Shown here piece after piece: positions 8,511-16,070 of a stretch of DNA of 64,000 nucleotides (positions are counted from its first letter, which is position 1; every line of letters starts with the position of its first letter). The DNA comes from JAOPZW01 sp034664395. Lineage in GTDB: Bacteria; Actinomycetota; Thermoleophilia; Solirubrobacterales; Solirubrobacteraceae. The stretch is from positions 1 through 64,000 of the forward strand of contig JAXDHQ010000015.1 of NCBI GenBank assembly GCA_034664395.1, read 5' to 3'. A program made the translations under genes and the position numbers. The notes under the pieces are model-generated. The model had not been told where the DNA came from, ran no database searches, and saw nothing but the letters and a program-made list of their open reading frames with translations.

Positions 8511-8886
8511 CCAGGGCAATGAGGGGTGAGCGCCTGCGCACTCTCCCGACGTTCGTGGCGTGCGCCTTCGCGGGTGGCGCCCGCGTCGCGGTGATGGGTC
8601 GAGAAAGCGACGGAGGATGTCGCAAGATCTCCCCAGCGGCCCGGGACCGCCCGCATCGGGCGTCACGCGTCGCAGTCCTGCCGCGATGTCGCAACAGACC
8701 GCGCGAGCGCCGATGCAGTTCCAGGCACCCCGTGGGGGGTGTGCGCTCTTTTGCCCCCTAGAACGAGGGTTAGAGCGCACACCCCCCACCCCCAGGCGCC
8801 AAGAGCGACGGCGGAGCCGCGAAACGTCACGAAACGCCGCGAGATCGCTTCCCCTCGGTGCCCTGTCCGCCACGAACGCGCGCGGC
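8511..8886 (+). repeat. Intergenic repeat family, copy A (fills the 8359-8936 gap)
   Basis: This gene-free stretch carries the fullest copy of a repeat also seen at 25.6, 41.7 and 48.5 kb. In order: an inverted arm GGGCAATGAGGGGTGAGCG (8514-8532), a CGTCACG box (8661), a long hairpin (8732-8789), a GCGACGG box (8805), and a core with CGTCACG (8825) and CGCTTCCCCTCGGTGCCC (8846-8863), the complement of the inverted arm. Bases 8805-8886 match 48641-48722 over 82 positions with 4 differences by eye. It lies between divergent genes. I see no plausible reading frame; a structured RNA, a MITE-like mobile remnant or a multi-copy regulatory element are open options. Bases 8359-8510 hold nothing else recognisable. 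Confidence 0.8.
8732..8789. repeat. 18-bp perfect inverted repeat (hairpin of copy A)
   Basis: GTGGGGGGTGTGCGCTCT (8732-8749) pairs perfectly with its complement at 8772-8789 around a 22-nt loop that starts TTTGCCCCC. The stem ends in a CTCTTTT-type motif like that of copy B at 41.9 kb. It sits between two divergent genes, so it is not a terminator for either. Confidence 0.9.
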
Positions 8887-8922
8887 GAGAGCGCCCACGG
8901 TGCGAGTTGGAGGACGGCGACG

Positions 8923-8928
8923 TATCAT
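8923..8928 (+). promoter_or_regulatory. -10 box for the SRPBCC/ArsR operon, leaderless
   Basis: TATCAT lies 8 nt before the ATG at 8937, about 40 nt after the end of repeat copy A. No ribosome-binding site is present in between. Confidence 0.5.
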
Positions 8929-8936
8929 GCAACCCC

Positions 8937-9203
8937 ATGGTTGCGCGTGACATCGTCCTCCCGGTCGACCCCGAGGAGGCCTGGGAGGCGCTGACCGACC
9001 CCGAGCTGCTCGAGCAGTGGCTCGGCGGCGAGCGCGAGGCGGTCCTCGAGGAGGCCGAGCCGGGCGAGCGCCTCGTGTTCTGGTGGTGGGAGGAGGGCGA
9101 GCCCGGGTCGCGCGTCGAGCTGCGACTCGTCCCGGTGGACGGCGGCACCCGGGTCTCGGTCACCGAGGCGCCGGTCGGGCCGTTCGCGCTCGCGACGGCA
9201 TGA
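8937..9203 (+). CDS. Short SRPBCC (AHSA1-like) domain protein
   Basis: An 88-residue protein with the beginning of the START/Bet v 1-like fold: VARDIVLPVDPEEAWEAL then DPELLEQWLGG, the phrase typical of AHSA1/SRPBCC proteins, followed by two beta segments (ERLVFWWW, SRVELRLVPVDGGTRVSVTEA). Usual SRPBCC proteins are ~140-160 residues, so this is a minimal version lacking the long C-terminal helix that closes the ligand cavity. It is the first gene of a two-gene operon with an ArsR regulator (ATGA overlap). SRPBCC plus ArsR pairs are common in actinobacteria; the ligand is unknown. Confidence 0.75.
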   Translation: MVARDIVLPVDPEEAWEALTDPELLEQWLGGEREAVLEEAEPGERLVFWWWEEGEPGSRVELRLVPVDGGTRVSVTEAPVGPFALATA

Positions 9204-9526
9204 CGCCCGGCACCGATGTCTTCGCCGCGCTGGCCGACCCCACGCGCCGCACGGTCATGCACGAGGTCTCCACCCGCGGCAGCGCCACCGCCACCGAGCT
9301 CGCCACGCCGCTGGGCGTCACGCGCCAGGCGGTGGCCAAGCACCTCGGCGTGCTCGCCGACGCCGGGCTCGTCGACGCCCGCCGCGAGGGCCGCGAGACC
9401 CGCTACCGCCCCACCCCGGCGCCGCTGGGCGAGGCGATCTCCTGGATGGCCCAGGTCGGCGGCGCCTGGGACGACCGACTGGCCGCGCTGGAGCGCCAGG
9501 TGGCTCGCAGGCGCGCTCGCGGGTAG
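9200..9526 (+). CDS. ArsR-family winged-helix transcriptional regulator
   Basis: A 108-residue HTH protein. FAALADPTRRTVMHEVSTRG is the classic ArsR opening helix; ATELATPLGVTRQAVAKHLG is the recognition helix-turn-helix and RREGRETRYRPTP the wing. No metal-binding ELCVCDL-type motif is present, so it is not an arsenic/cadmium sensor; it belongs with the ArsR regulators paired with SRPBCC proteins. The ATG overlaps the SRPBCC stop (ATGA). It probably controls its own operon from the promoter at 8923. Confidence 0.88.
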   Translation: MTPGTDVFAALADPTRRTVMHEVSTRGSATATELATPLGVTRQAVAKHLGVLADAGLVDARREGRETRYRPTPAPLGEAISWMAQVGGAWDDRLAALERQVARRRARG

Positions 9527-9536
9527 ACCTCCACCC

Positions 9537-9920
9537 ATGAGCCTCTCTCCCAGCCCGAACGCCAGCGCCATCCACATCGAGGATCTGTCGGCCTGGCGCG
9601 GACAGGACGTCATCGACGAGCGCAGCGACAAGCTGGGCAAGCTCGAGGACGTGTACTACGACGGCGAGAGCGACGACCCCGCCTTCGCCGCGGTCAAGTC
9701 CGGGACGCTGAGCAAGCGCGTGACCCTCGTCCCGCTCGCTGCCGCATCGGTGGGGCGCGACTACGTGCGCGTCCGCGCCGACAAGAACGCGTTCAAGGAC
9801 GCGCCGAGCTTCGACCCCGACGCGCAGCTCTCGATCGACGACGAGGCGGCGGTCTACCGCCACTTCGCCATGGACTACGCGCCGACGGCCCAGGGGGGCC
9901 GCCGGCTGGCCAAGCGCTAG
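9537..9920 (+). CDS. PRC-barrel domain protein
   Basis: A 127-residue soluble protein with a PRC-barrel core: the strands DVIDERSDKLGKLEDVYYD, FAAVKSG and KRVTLVPLAAASVGRDYVRV reproduce the domain seen in photosynthetic reaction-centre H subunits and many small actinobacterial proteins, where it is thought to be a protein-interaction or envelope-stress module. The N-terminus is a flexible Ser/Asn-rich arm. It lies 10 nt after the ArsR gene and converges with pckG, overlapping its stop by four bases (CTAG). Its role is unknown. Confidence 0.8.
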   Translation: MSLSPSPNASAIHIEDLSAWRGQDVIDERSDKLGKLEDVYYDGESDDPAFAAVKSGTLSKRVTLVPLAAASVGRDYVRVRADKNAFKDAPSFDPDAQLSIDDEAAVYRHFAMDYAPTAQGGRRLAKR

Positions 9921-11728
9921 CCCTCGTCCTGCAGGCGGCGCTCGAGCGCCGCGAGCTGGGCCTGGACCTCGTCCGGCAGGCGGTCGCCGAACATCGCCAG
10001 GTGCTCCTTGACCTGCGGGAGCTGGGCGCGCAGGTCCTGGGCGTCGACGGTGAGCAGCGCGTCGAGCGCGTCGTCGGAGATGTCGAGGCCGTCGGTGTAG
10101 AGGTCCGCGGGGGTGGGGACGAGGCCGATCGGCGTCTCGCGCGCCTCGCCCTCGCCCTCGCAGCGGCGGAAGACCCACTCCAGCACGCGCGAGTTCTCGC
10201 CGAACCCGGGCCACAGGAAGTTGCCGTCGTCGTCCTTGCGGAACCAGTTGACGACGAAGATCTTCGGCAGCGCGCCCGGCTTGGCGCGGCGGCCGATCTC
10301 CAGCCAGTAGCCCATGTAGTCGGCCATGTTGTAGCCGCAGAAGGGCAGCATCGCGAACGGGTCGAAGCGCAGCTTGCCGACCTGCCCGGCGGCGGCCGCG
10401 GTCGTCTCCGAGCTCATCGTGGCTCCGAGGAAGACGCCGTGCTCCCAGTCGAACGCCTCGTGCACGAGCGGGATGACGGTCGAGCGCCGTCCGCCGAAGA
10501 GCATGGCGTCGATCGGCACGCCGGCCGGGTCCTCCCACTCCGGCGCGATCGCCGGGTCCTGCGCGGCGGGCGTGGTGAAGCGGGCGTTGGGATGGGCGGC
10601 GGGCGAGTCGGACTCCGCCGTCCAGTCCTCGCCGTGCCAGTCGATGGCGTGCGCCGGCGGCTGCTTGGTCATCCCCTCCCACCACACGTCGCCGTCGTCG
10701 GTGAGGGCGCAGTTGGTGAAGACGGAGTTGGACTCGATCGTGCGCATCGCGTTGGGGTTGGTGGCCTCCCCCGTCCCCGGCGCGACGCCGAAGAAGCCGG
10801 CCTCGGGGTTGATCGCGTACAGGCGCCCGTCCTCGCCGAACTTCATCCACGCGATGTCGTCGCCGATCGTCTCGACCGTCCAGTCGTCGAGCGTCGGGAT
10901 GAGCATGGCGAGGTTGGTCTTGCCGCAGGCGCTGGGGAAGGCGCCGGTGAGGTACTTCACGCGGCCGTCGGGCGAGGTGAGCTTGAGGATGAGCATGTGC
11001 TCGGCCATCCAGCCCTCGTCGCGGGCCATGACCGAGGCGATCCGCAGGGCGAAGCACTTCTTGCCCAGCAGGGCGTTGCCGCCGTAGCCCGAGCCGTAGG
11101 ACCAGATCTCGCGGGTCTCGGGGAAGTGGACGATGTACTTGTTGTCGGCGTTGCACGGCCACGGGACGTCCTGGACCCCGTCGGTGAGCGGCATGCCGAC
11201 CGAGTGCAGGCAGGGCACGAACTCGCCGTCGGCGCCGAGGACGTCGAGCGCGCGCGTGCCCATCCGGGTCATGATCCGCATCGAGACCGCGACGTAGGCC
11301 GAGTCGGTGCACTGCACCCCGATGTGGCTCTTGTCCGACCCGAGCGGGCCCATCGAGAACGGCACCACGTACATCGTGCGCCCGCGCATGCAGCCGCGGA
11401 ACAGGCCGTCGAGGTGCTCGCGCATCTCGCCCGGCTCGCGCCAGTTGTTCGTCGGGCCGGCGTCCTCCTCGCGCTCGGAGCAGATGAAGGTCCGGTCCTC
11501 GACCCGGGCGACGTCGCCGGGGTCGGAGAGCGCGAGGTAGGAGTTGGGCCGCTTGGCCTCCGACAGCCGCTGGAACGTGCCCGCGTCGACGAGCTGCTGG
11601 GCGAGCTGGTCGTACTCGTCCGCCGTCCCGTCGCACCAGTGCACCGCCGCCGGCTCGGTGAGCGCCGCTACGTCCTCGACCCAGGCGAGCAGCTTCGCGT
11701 GCTTGGTCGGGACGGTCGCTTGGCTCAC
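9917..11728 (-). CDS. pckG: GTP-dependent phosphoenolpyruvate carboxykinase
   Basis: A ~603-residue PEP carboxykinase (GTP) that converts oxaloacetate to PEP, the gluconeogenic exit from the TCA cycle. Motifs include the P-loop GAFPSACGKTNLAML at about residue 264, MRGRTMYVVPFSMGPLGS near the N-terminus, NPEAGFFGVAPGTG, and FGGRRSTVIPLV. The stretch before the gene carries AGAGGAG directly abutting a TTG (11740); a GTG at 11728, 12 nt further on, fits that ribosome-binding site better, so I place the start there (the TTG start would add 4 residues). It suits an organism growing on nucleosides, amines and organic acids. Confidence 0.96.
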   Translation of the reverse strand: MSQATVPTKHAKLLAWVEDVAALTEPAAVHWCDGTADEYDQLAQQLVDAGTFQRLSEAKRPNSYLALSDPGDVARVEDRTFICSEREEDAGPTNNWREPGEMREHLDGLFRGCMRGRTMYVVPFSMGPLGSDKSHIGVQCTDSAYVAVSMRIMTRMGTRALDVLGADGEFVPCLHSVGMPLTDGVQDVPWPCNADNKYIVHFPETREIWSYGSGYGGNALLGKKCFALRIASVMARDEGWMAEHMLILKLTSPDGRVKYLTGAFPSACGKTNLAMLIPTLDDWTVETIGDDIAWMKFGEDGRLYAINPEAGFFGVAPGTGEATNPNAMRTIESNSVFTNCALTDDGDVWWEGMTKQPPAHAIDWHGEDWTAESDSPAAHPNARFTTPAAQDPAIAPEWEDPAGVPIDAMLFGGRRSTVIPLVHEAFDWEHGVFLGATMSSETTAAAAGQVGKLRFDPFAMLPFCGYNMADYMGYWLEIGRRAKPGALPKIFVVNWFRKDDDGNFLWPGFGENSRVLEWVFRRCEGEGEARETPIGLVPTPADLYTDGLDISDDALDALLTVDAQDLRAQLPQVKEHLAMFGDRLPDEVQAQLAALERRLQDEG

Positions 11729-11809
11729 GGGATGCGTCAACTCCTCTGGGGTTCTTCAGGAAAGGGCGGCATTCTGTCGTACGGAATCCTGCGGCGCGGC
11801 GCGCCGCGT

Positions 11810-11824
11810 GCGGCCCGGGGCCGC
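11810..11824 (-). terminator. Possible hairpin after the MaoC gene
   Basis: GCGGCCCGGGGCCGC is a perfect palindrome starting right after the MaoC stop codon. There is no U-tract, so termination is only a possibility; it may also separate that transcript from the pckG promoter. Confidence 0.3.
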
Positions 11825-12385
11825 CTACTCGACGTTACCCTCAGCCGCGTCGGTCGACGACGTCCCGCCCGCCTGGCGCCGGGGCACCAGCACGAGGCGC
11901 TTGAACTCGGCCACCAGCACGCCGTCCTGGTTGTGGACGCGGGTGTGCACCCTGACCGTCCCGCGGTCGGGCTTGGACTGCGACTCGCGCTTCTCGAGCA
12001 CCTCGGACTCGACGAACAGCGTGTCGCCGTGGAAGACTGGGGCCGGGTGCTTGAGCTCGTCGGTGGCGAGGTTGGCGATGGCCTTGCCCGAGACGTCGGA
12101 GACGCTCATGCCCAGGGCGAGCGAGTAGACCAGCGGGCCGACGACGACGTTGCGACCCTGCTGCGACCGCGACGCGTACACGTCGTTGATGTGCAGCGGG
12201 TGGTGGTTCATCGTGATGAGGCAGAAGAGGTGGTCGTCGGCCTCGGTCACCGTCTTGGCCGGCCAGTGCTTGTAGACCGCGCCGACGTCGAACTCCTCGA
12301 GGTAGCGGCCGTAGGCGTGGGCCCCGGAGGCCTCGCGTGCCGCCTGGTCGGTCTCGATCGCGGCCGTACCGGTCGTGTCGGACAT
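11825..12385 (-). CDS. MaoC-like (R)-specific hydratase, mesaconyl/itaconyl-CoA hydratase type
   Basis: A 186-residue hot-dog-fold hydratase. HHPLHINDVYAS is the hydratase signature, with the catalytic Asp/His pair of the MaoC family, and FHGDTLFVESEVLEKRESQSKPDRG is characteristic of the mesaconyl-CoA hydratase-like branch. ATG 12385 follows a good AAGGGAG site; an upstream in-frame ATG has none. It is transcribed divergently from a CitE-type lyase, with a palindromic operator between them. The pair fits interconversion of unsaturated C5 acyl-CoAs with their hydroxy forms followed by cleavage, as in the methylmalyl-CoA or itaconate/citramalyl-CoA routes; the exact substrate is inferred. Confidence 0.82.
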   Translation of the reverse strand: MSDTTGTAAIETDQAAREASGAHAYGRYLEEFDVGAVYKHWPAKTVTEADDHLFCLITMNHHPLHINDVYASRSQQGRNVVVGPLVYSLALGMSVSDVSGKAIANLATDELKHPAPVFHGDTLFVESEVLEKRESQSKPDRGTVRVHTRVHNQDGVLVAEFKRLVLVPRRQAGGTSSTDAAEGNVE

Positions 12386-12462
12386 GCTTCGCTCCCTTGG
12401 TCCTGTCTGGGGGCGGGAGTCAATCACGCCCGCGGCGGCGAGGCCGTCCGCCGCGCCCGCCG

Positions 12463-12480
12463 GTTGACTCGGCAGTCAAC
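12463..12480. promoter_or_regulatory. Palindromic operator between the MaoC and CitE genes
   Basis: GTTGACT-cggc-AGTCAAC is an 18-bp perfect-arm palindrome abutting the -10 box TAAGGT (12481-12486), which lies 6 nt before the CitE-type ATG. A bound regulator would block that promoter. The core TTGACT-N4-AGTCAA recurs as TTGACT-N4-GGTCAA at 14818, consistent with a TetR-type repressor site. Confidence 0.65.
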
Positions 12481-12492
12481 TAAGGTCCGGCG

Positions 12493-13557
12493 ATGCGCAA
12501 CCCCCGCGACTTCCTCAAGCCGCTGGCCATCGGGGCGCCGGCGCCGCTGACCGAGATCCAGGTCACGCCCGCCCGGATGATCCACTTCCTGGACTTCTCC
12601 AACGAGAAGATGGTGGCCAAGGCCGCCGACATCGCCACGAAGACCGACATCCTGCTCGGCAACCTCGAGGACGCCGTGCCGGTCGACCGCAAGGAGGCCG
12701 CGCGCGAGGGGCTCATCCGCGTCGGGCGCGAGATGGACCTCGGCTCGACGGCGCTGTGGACGCGGGTCAACGCGCTCGAGTCGCCGTGGGTGCTCGACGA
12801 CCTCACCCGGATCGTGAGCGAGATCGGCGACCGACTCGACGTGATCATGGTGCCCAAGGTCGAGGGCCCGTGGGACATCCACTACGTCGACCGCCTGCTG
12901 GCCCAGCTCGAGGCCCGCGCCGGCCTGGAGCGCCCGATCCTCGTGCACGCGATCCTCGAGACCGCGCAGGGCGTGACCAACCTCGAGGAGATCGCCGCCG
13001 CCAGCCCGCGCATGCAGGGCATGAGCTTCGGCCCGGCCGACCTCGCCGCGTCGCGGCGGATGAAGACGACCCGCGTCGGCGGCGGCCACCCCGGCTATCG
13101 CGTGATCGAGGACCCCGACCCCACCGACCCCGAGGCGCCGCGCGCCAGCGCCCAGCAGGACCCGTGGCACTACTCGCTCGCCCGCATGGTCGACGCCTGC
13201 GCGGCCGTCGGGATCCTGCCCTTCTACGGCCCCTACGGCGACATCAAGGACGTCCTCGGCTGCGAGACGCAGTTCCGCGCCGCCTTCCTGCTCGGCTGCG
13301 TCGGCGCCTGGTCGCTGCACCCGGTCCAGATCGAGATCGCCAAGAAGGTCTTCTCCCCCGATCCCGACGAGGTGATCTTCGCCAAGAAGGTCATCGAGGC
13401 CATCCCGGACGGGCGCGGAGTCCACATGATCGACGGCAAGATGCAGGACGACGCCACCTGGAAGCAGTGCCGCGTGATGGTCGACCTGGCGGAGATGCTC
13501 GCGGCGAAGGACCTGGAGCTGGCGGAGGCCTACGGGTTCACCGGCGCGGCGGCGTAG
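12493..13557 (+). CDS. HpcH/HpaI-CitE family acyl-CoA lyase (malyl/methylmalyl- or citramalyl-CoA lyase type)
   Basis: A 354-residue TIM-barrel lyase. ILLGNLEDAVPVDRKEAAREG holds the acidic substrate/metal region, VIMVPKVEGPWD the conserved KVE strand, and HAILETAQGVTNLEEIA the second metal-binding Glu; ending segments include GAWSLHPVQIEIAKKVFSPD. It is longer than citrate lyase beta subunits (~290) and fits the malyl-CoA/beta-methylmalyl-CoA lyase group, which releases glyoxylate plus acetyl- or propionyl-CoA; an (S)-citramalyl-CoA lyase role is equally possible. It starts without a ribosome-binding site 6 nt after a -10 box and is divergent from the MaoC hydratase, which would supply its substrate. 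Confidence 0.85.
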   Translation: MRNPRDFLKPLAIGAPAPLTEIQVTPARMIHFLDFSNEKMVAKAADIATKTDILLGNLEDAVPVDRKEAAREGLIRVGREMDLGSTALWTRVNALESPWVLDDLTRIVSEIGDRLDVIMVPKVEGPWDIHYVDRLLAQLEARAGLERPILVHAILETAQGVTNLEEIAAASPRMQGMSFGPADLAASRRMKTTRVGGGHPGYRVIEDPDPTDPEAPRASAQQDPWHYSLARMVDACAAVGILPFYGPYGDIKDVLGCETQFRAAFLLGCVGAWSLHPVQIEIAKKVFSPDPDEVIFAKKVIEAIPDGRGVHMIDGKMQDDATWKQCRVMVDLAEMLAAKDLELAEAYGFTGAAA

Positions 13558-13632
13558 CCGCGCCGCGCGGCGGCTCGCCGGGGGACACGATCGATCCTGG
13601 TCGCGCGGCTTGTCCGGTGATTCGATCTCCGG

Positions 13633-14787
13633 GTGCTCGTCGCGTTCGACCCGCTCGTCCAGGACGAGCCCTACGACGCCTACCGCGTCCTGCGCGACCG
13701 CTTCCCGGTCTACCGCAACGACGCCCGCGACTTCTGGGCGCTGAGCCGGTTCGACGACGTGCAGGCGGCTGCGCGCGAGTGGACGCGCTGGTCGAGCGCC
13801 GAGGGCGTCAACCTCGACGACACGCTGTCGCTGACCGGCGCGGGCAACTTCATCGCCGCCGACCCGCCCGACCACGACCGCCTGCGACGGGTCGTCCGCG
13901 GGCGCTTCACGCCCGCGACCGTGACGGCGATGGAGCCCGAGATCCGGGCCGACGTCCGCCACACCCTGAGCGCCGCCGCCGCCGACGGCGGCTTCGACGC
14001 CGCGGCGCTGCTGGCCTGGGCGATCCCGGTGCGCACGATCTCGCGGCTGCTCGGCCTGCCGCTGGAGGACGAGCCCGCGCTCGGCGCATGGCTGCGGGCC
14101 GCCATCCGTCGCGACCCCGAGCGGGATCGCCTGCCGGCCGGCGCCCGCGCCGCGGCCGGCGACCTGCGCTCGTACTTCGATCTCCACGTCGCCCGGCGCC
14201 GGGACGCCCCCGGCGACGACCTGCTCTCCGACGTCGTCGCCGCCGCGGGACGCGGCGAGCTCGACGGCGAGGAGATCGTCGGCCTCTGCATCCTGCTCTA
14301 CATCGCCGGAACCGAGACGGTGGCCGACTTCATCGGCAATGCGCTCGTCGTCCTCGCCGAGCACCCCGACCAGCGAGCGCTGCTCGCCGCCGAGCCGGGC
14401 CGCGCGCCCGCCGCGGTCGAGGAGCTGCTGCGCTTCGAGTCGCCGGTGCAGTACCAGGTGCGCACGGCCACCGCGGACCGCGAGCTGCACGGCGTCACGG
14501 TCCCGCGCGGTGCGCGCGTCGCGCTGCTCTGGGGCGCCGCCAACCGCGACGAGCGACGCTGGGCCCGCCCCGACGAGCTCGACGTCACCCGCGAGGCGCG
14601 GCGCCACCTCGCCTTCGGCGAGGGCATCCACCACTGCCTCGGAGCGCCGCTGGCGCGGCTGCAGGGCCGCATCGTGCTCGAGGAGGTCCTGCGGGCCATG
14701 CCGGGCTACCGGCTCGACGGTCCGGTGGTGCGCATCGCGACGCACAACACGCGGGGCGTGGCGCGGCTGCCGCTCGCGATCGCCTGA
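13633..14787 (+). CDS. Cytochrome P450
   Basis: A 384-residue class I bacterial P450. The heme loop FGEGIHHCLGAPLAR places the thiolate Cys at about residue 335; the I-helix has LLYIAGTETVADFIGN with the oxygen-activating Thr; the K-helix has EELLRFESP (ExxR). The N-terminus (VAFDPLVQDEPYDAYRVLRD) shows no membrane anchor, so it is soluble and needs a ferredoxin; a small ferredoxin gene lies 3 kb downstream on the same strand. Start GTG 13633. The substrate cannot be told from sequence. Confidence 0.95.
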   Translation: MLVAFDPLVQDEPYDAYRVLRDRFPVYRNDARDFWALSRFDDVQAAAREWTRWSSAEGVNLDDTLSLTGAGNFIAADPPDHDRLRRVVRGRFTPATVTAMEPEIRADVRHTLSAAAADGGFDAAALLAWAIPVRTISRLLGLPLEDEPALGAWLRAAIRRDPERDRLPAGARAAAGDLRSYFDLHVARRRDAPGDDLLSDVVAAAGRGELDGEEIVGLCILLYIAGTETVADFIGNALVVLAEHPDQRALLAAEPGRAPAAVEELLRFESPVQYQVRTATADRELHGVTVPRGARVALLWGAANRDERRWARPDELDVTREARRHLAFGEGIHHCLGAPLARLQGRIVLEEVLRAMPGYRLDGPVVRIATHNTRGVARLPLAIA

Positions 14788-14816
14788 CGGGCCGCCGAGC
14801 CGGGCGCCGCGACAGC

Positions 14817-14834
14817 ATTGACTGAACGGTCAAT
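14817..14834. promoter_or_regulatory. Palindromic operator before the acyl-CoA ligase operon
   Basis: ATTGAC-tgaacg-GTCAAT, 18 bp, includes TTGACT-gaac-GGTCAA, nearly the same core as the 12463 operator. It overlaps a TTGACT -35-like element; TAGGGT (14839-14844) is a candidate -10, followed after 11 nt by the ATG. A common regulator for both loci is inferred. Confidence 0.6.
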
Positions 14835-14855
14835 CGCATAGGGTTCCGCGAACCC

Positions 14856-16070
14856 ATGAGGTTCTTCGAGTACGAGGCGCGGGAGATCGTCAAGCGCGCG
14901 GGCATCCCCGTCACCGAGTTCGGCTTCGCGACGACGCCGCAGGAGGCCCACGAGGTCGCCGCCCGGATCGGCGGACCGGTCGTCATCAAGTCCCAGGTCC
15001 TGACCGGGGGCCGGATGAAGGCGGGCGGCGTGCAGTTCGCCGACACGCCCGACGAGGCCGCCGAGAAGGCCGAGCACGTCCTCGGCCTGGAGATCAACGG
15101 CCACGTGCCCCGCGGCGTGCTGGTCGATCCCAAGGCCACGGTGAAGCAGGAGTACTACGCCGGCGTCGTCTGGGACGGCACCCGCAAGCGGCCGGTGATG
15201 CTCTTCAGCGACATGGGCGGCATCGACATCGAGGAGGTCGCCGCCAGCCATCCCGACCACGTCGGGCGCGGGCACGTCTCCAACCTCCTGCCGCTGAGCG
15301 AGTTCCAGGCCAAGCAGGTCATCGCCTCGGTCGGGATCACCGGCTCGCGGCTGAACCGGCTCGTGCCGATCCTCACCCGACTGGCGCGCCTGTTCGCCGA
15401 GCACGACATGACGCTCGCCGAGATCAACCCCCTCGTCGAGCTCGAGGACGGCTCGTTCGTCGCCCTCGACGCGCACATGGAGATGGAGAACGAGGCGCGG
15501 GGCCGCCAGCACGAGCTCCTGGCCGACCTCGGCGTCGGCGAGGAGGAGACGCGCCAGGCCCGCGAGGCCACCCCGTTCGAGCTGGCCGGCGAGGAGGTCG
15601 ACAGCACCGACCACCGCGGCGTGGCCGGCAACGTCACCGAGTTCGACGGAGACCTCGGCCTCGTCATCGGCGCCGGCGGCGGCTCGCTCACGCTGTTCGA
15701 CGCGGTCCGCGCGCACGGTGGCCGGCCCGCCAACTACTGCGAGATCGGCGGCAACCCGAGCGTCAGCAAGACGTGCGGGCTGGCCAAGCTCGTCCTGCAG
15801 AAGCCGGGCGTGGACAAGATCGCGGTGATGATGTCGATCGTCTCCAACACCCGCGTGGACATCGTCGCCCGGGGCGTGATCAAGGCGTGCCTGGAGCTCG
15901 GCTACGACCCGGCCGAGAAGATCTCGATCTTCCGCATCCCCGGGGCGTGGGAGGAGGAGGGCTTCAAGATCCTCGAGCGCTACGGCGTCCGCTACGCCGA
16001 CCGCTCGGTGTCGATGCACGAGGCGGCGCGGATGGCCGTGCACGGCGCCGCGGAGGTGACCCCCCGATGA
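14856..16070 (+). CDS. ADP-forming acyl-CoA ligase, ATP-grasp (beta) subunit, SucC-like
   Basis: A 404-residue ATP-grasp subunit of a succinyl-CoA synthetase-type ligase. The start MRFFEYEAREIVKRAGIPV, the lysine-containing VVIKSQVLTGGRMKAGGV nucleotide-binding strand, LAEINPLVELEDGSFVALDA (metal ligands), and the C-terminal ligase domain GNPSVSKTCGLAKLVLQ are all present. It differs clearly from housekeeping SucC and malate-CoA ligase MtkA (insertions around 220-250), so the acid it activates is uncertain: succinate, malate, itaconate or another dicarboxylate. It forms an operon with the alpha subunit and a ferredoxin, under an operator shared with the CitE/MaoC pair, which points to dicarboxylate-CoA metabolism. 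Confidence 0.82.
   Translation: MRFFEYEAREIVKRAGIPVTEFGFATTPQEAHEVAARIGGPVVIKSQVLTGGRMKAGGVQFADTPDEAAEKAEHVLGLEINGHVPRGVLVDPKATVKQEYYAGVVWDGTRKRPVMLFSDMGGIDIEEVAASHPDHVGRGHVSNLLPLSEFQAKQVIASVGITGSRLNRLVPILTRLARLFAEHDMTLAEINPLVELEDGSFVALDAHMEMENEARGRQHELLADLGVGEEETRQAREATPFELAGEEVDSTDHRGVAGNVTEFDGDLGLVIGAGGGSLTLFDAVRAHGGRPANYCEIGGNPSVSKTCGLAKLVLQKPGVDKIAVMMSIVSNTRVDIVARGVIKACLELGYDPAEKISIFRIPGAWEEEGFKILERYGVRYADRSVSMHEAARMAVHGAAEVTPR

Noticed and set aside
8395..8936. Several 100-160-codon frames in the gap around repeat copy A.
   Set aside because: Their translations are Arg/Pro/Ala/Ser-rich without motifs and they cross the hairpin; the repeat architecture explains the region better.
13558..13632. 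GC-rich palindromic bits before the P450 gene as a terminator.
   Set aside because: The arms are short and overlapping alternatives exist; no U-tract follows.
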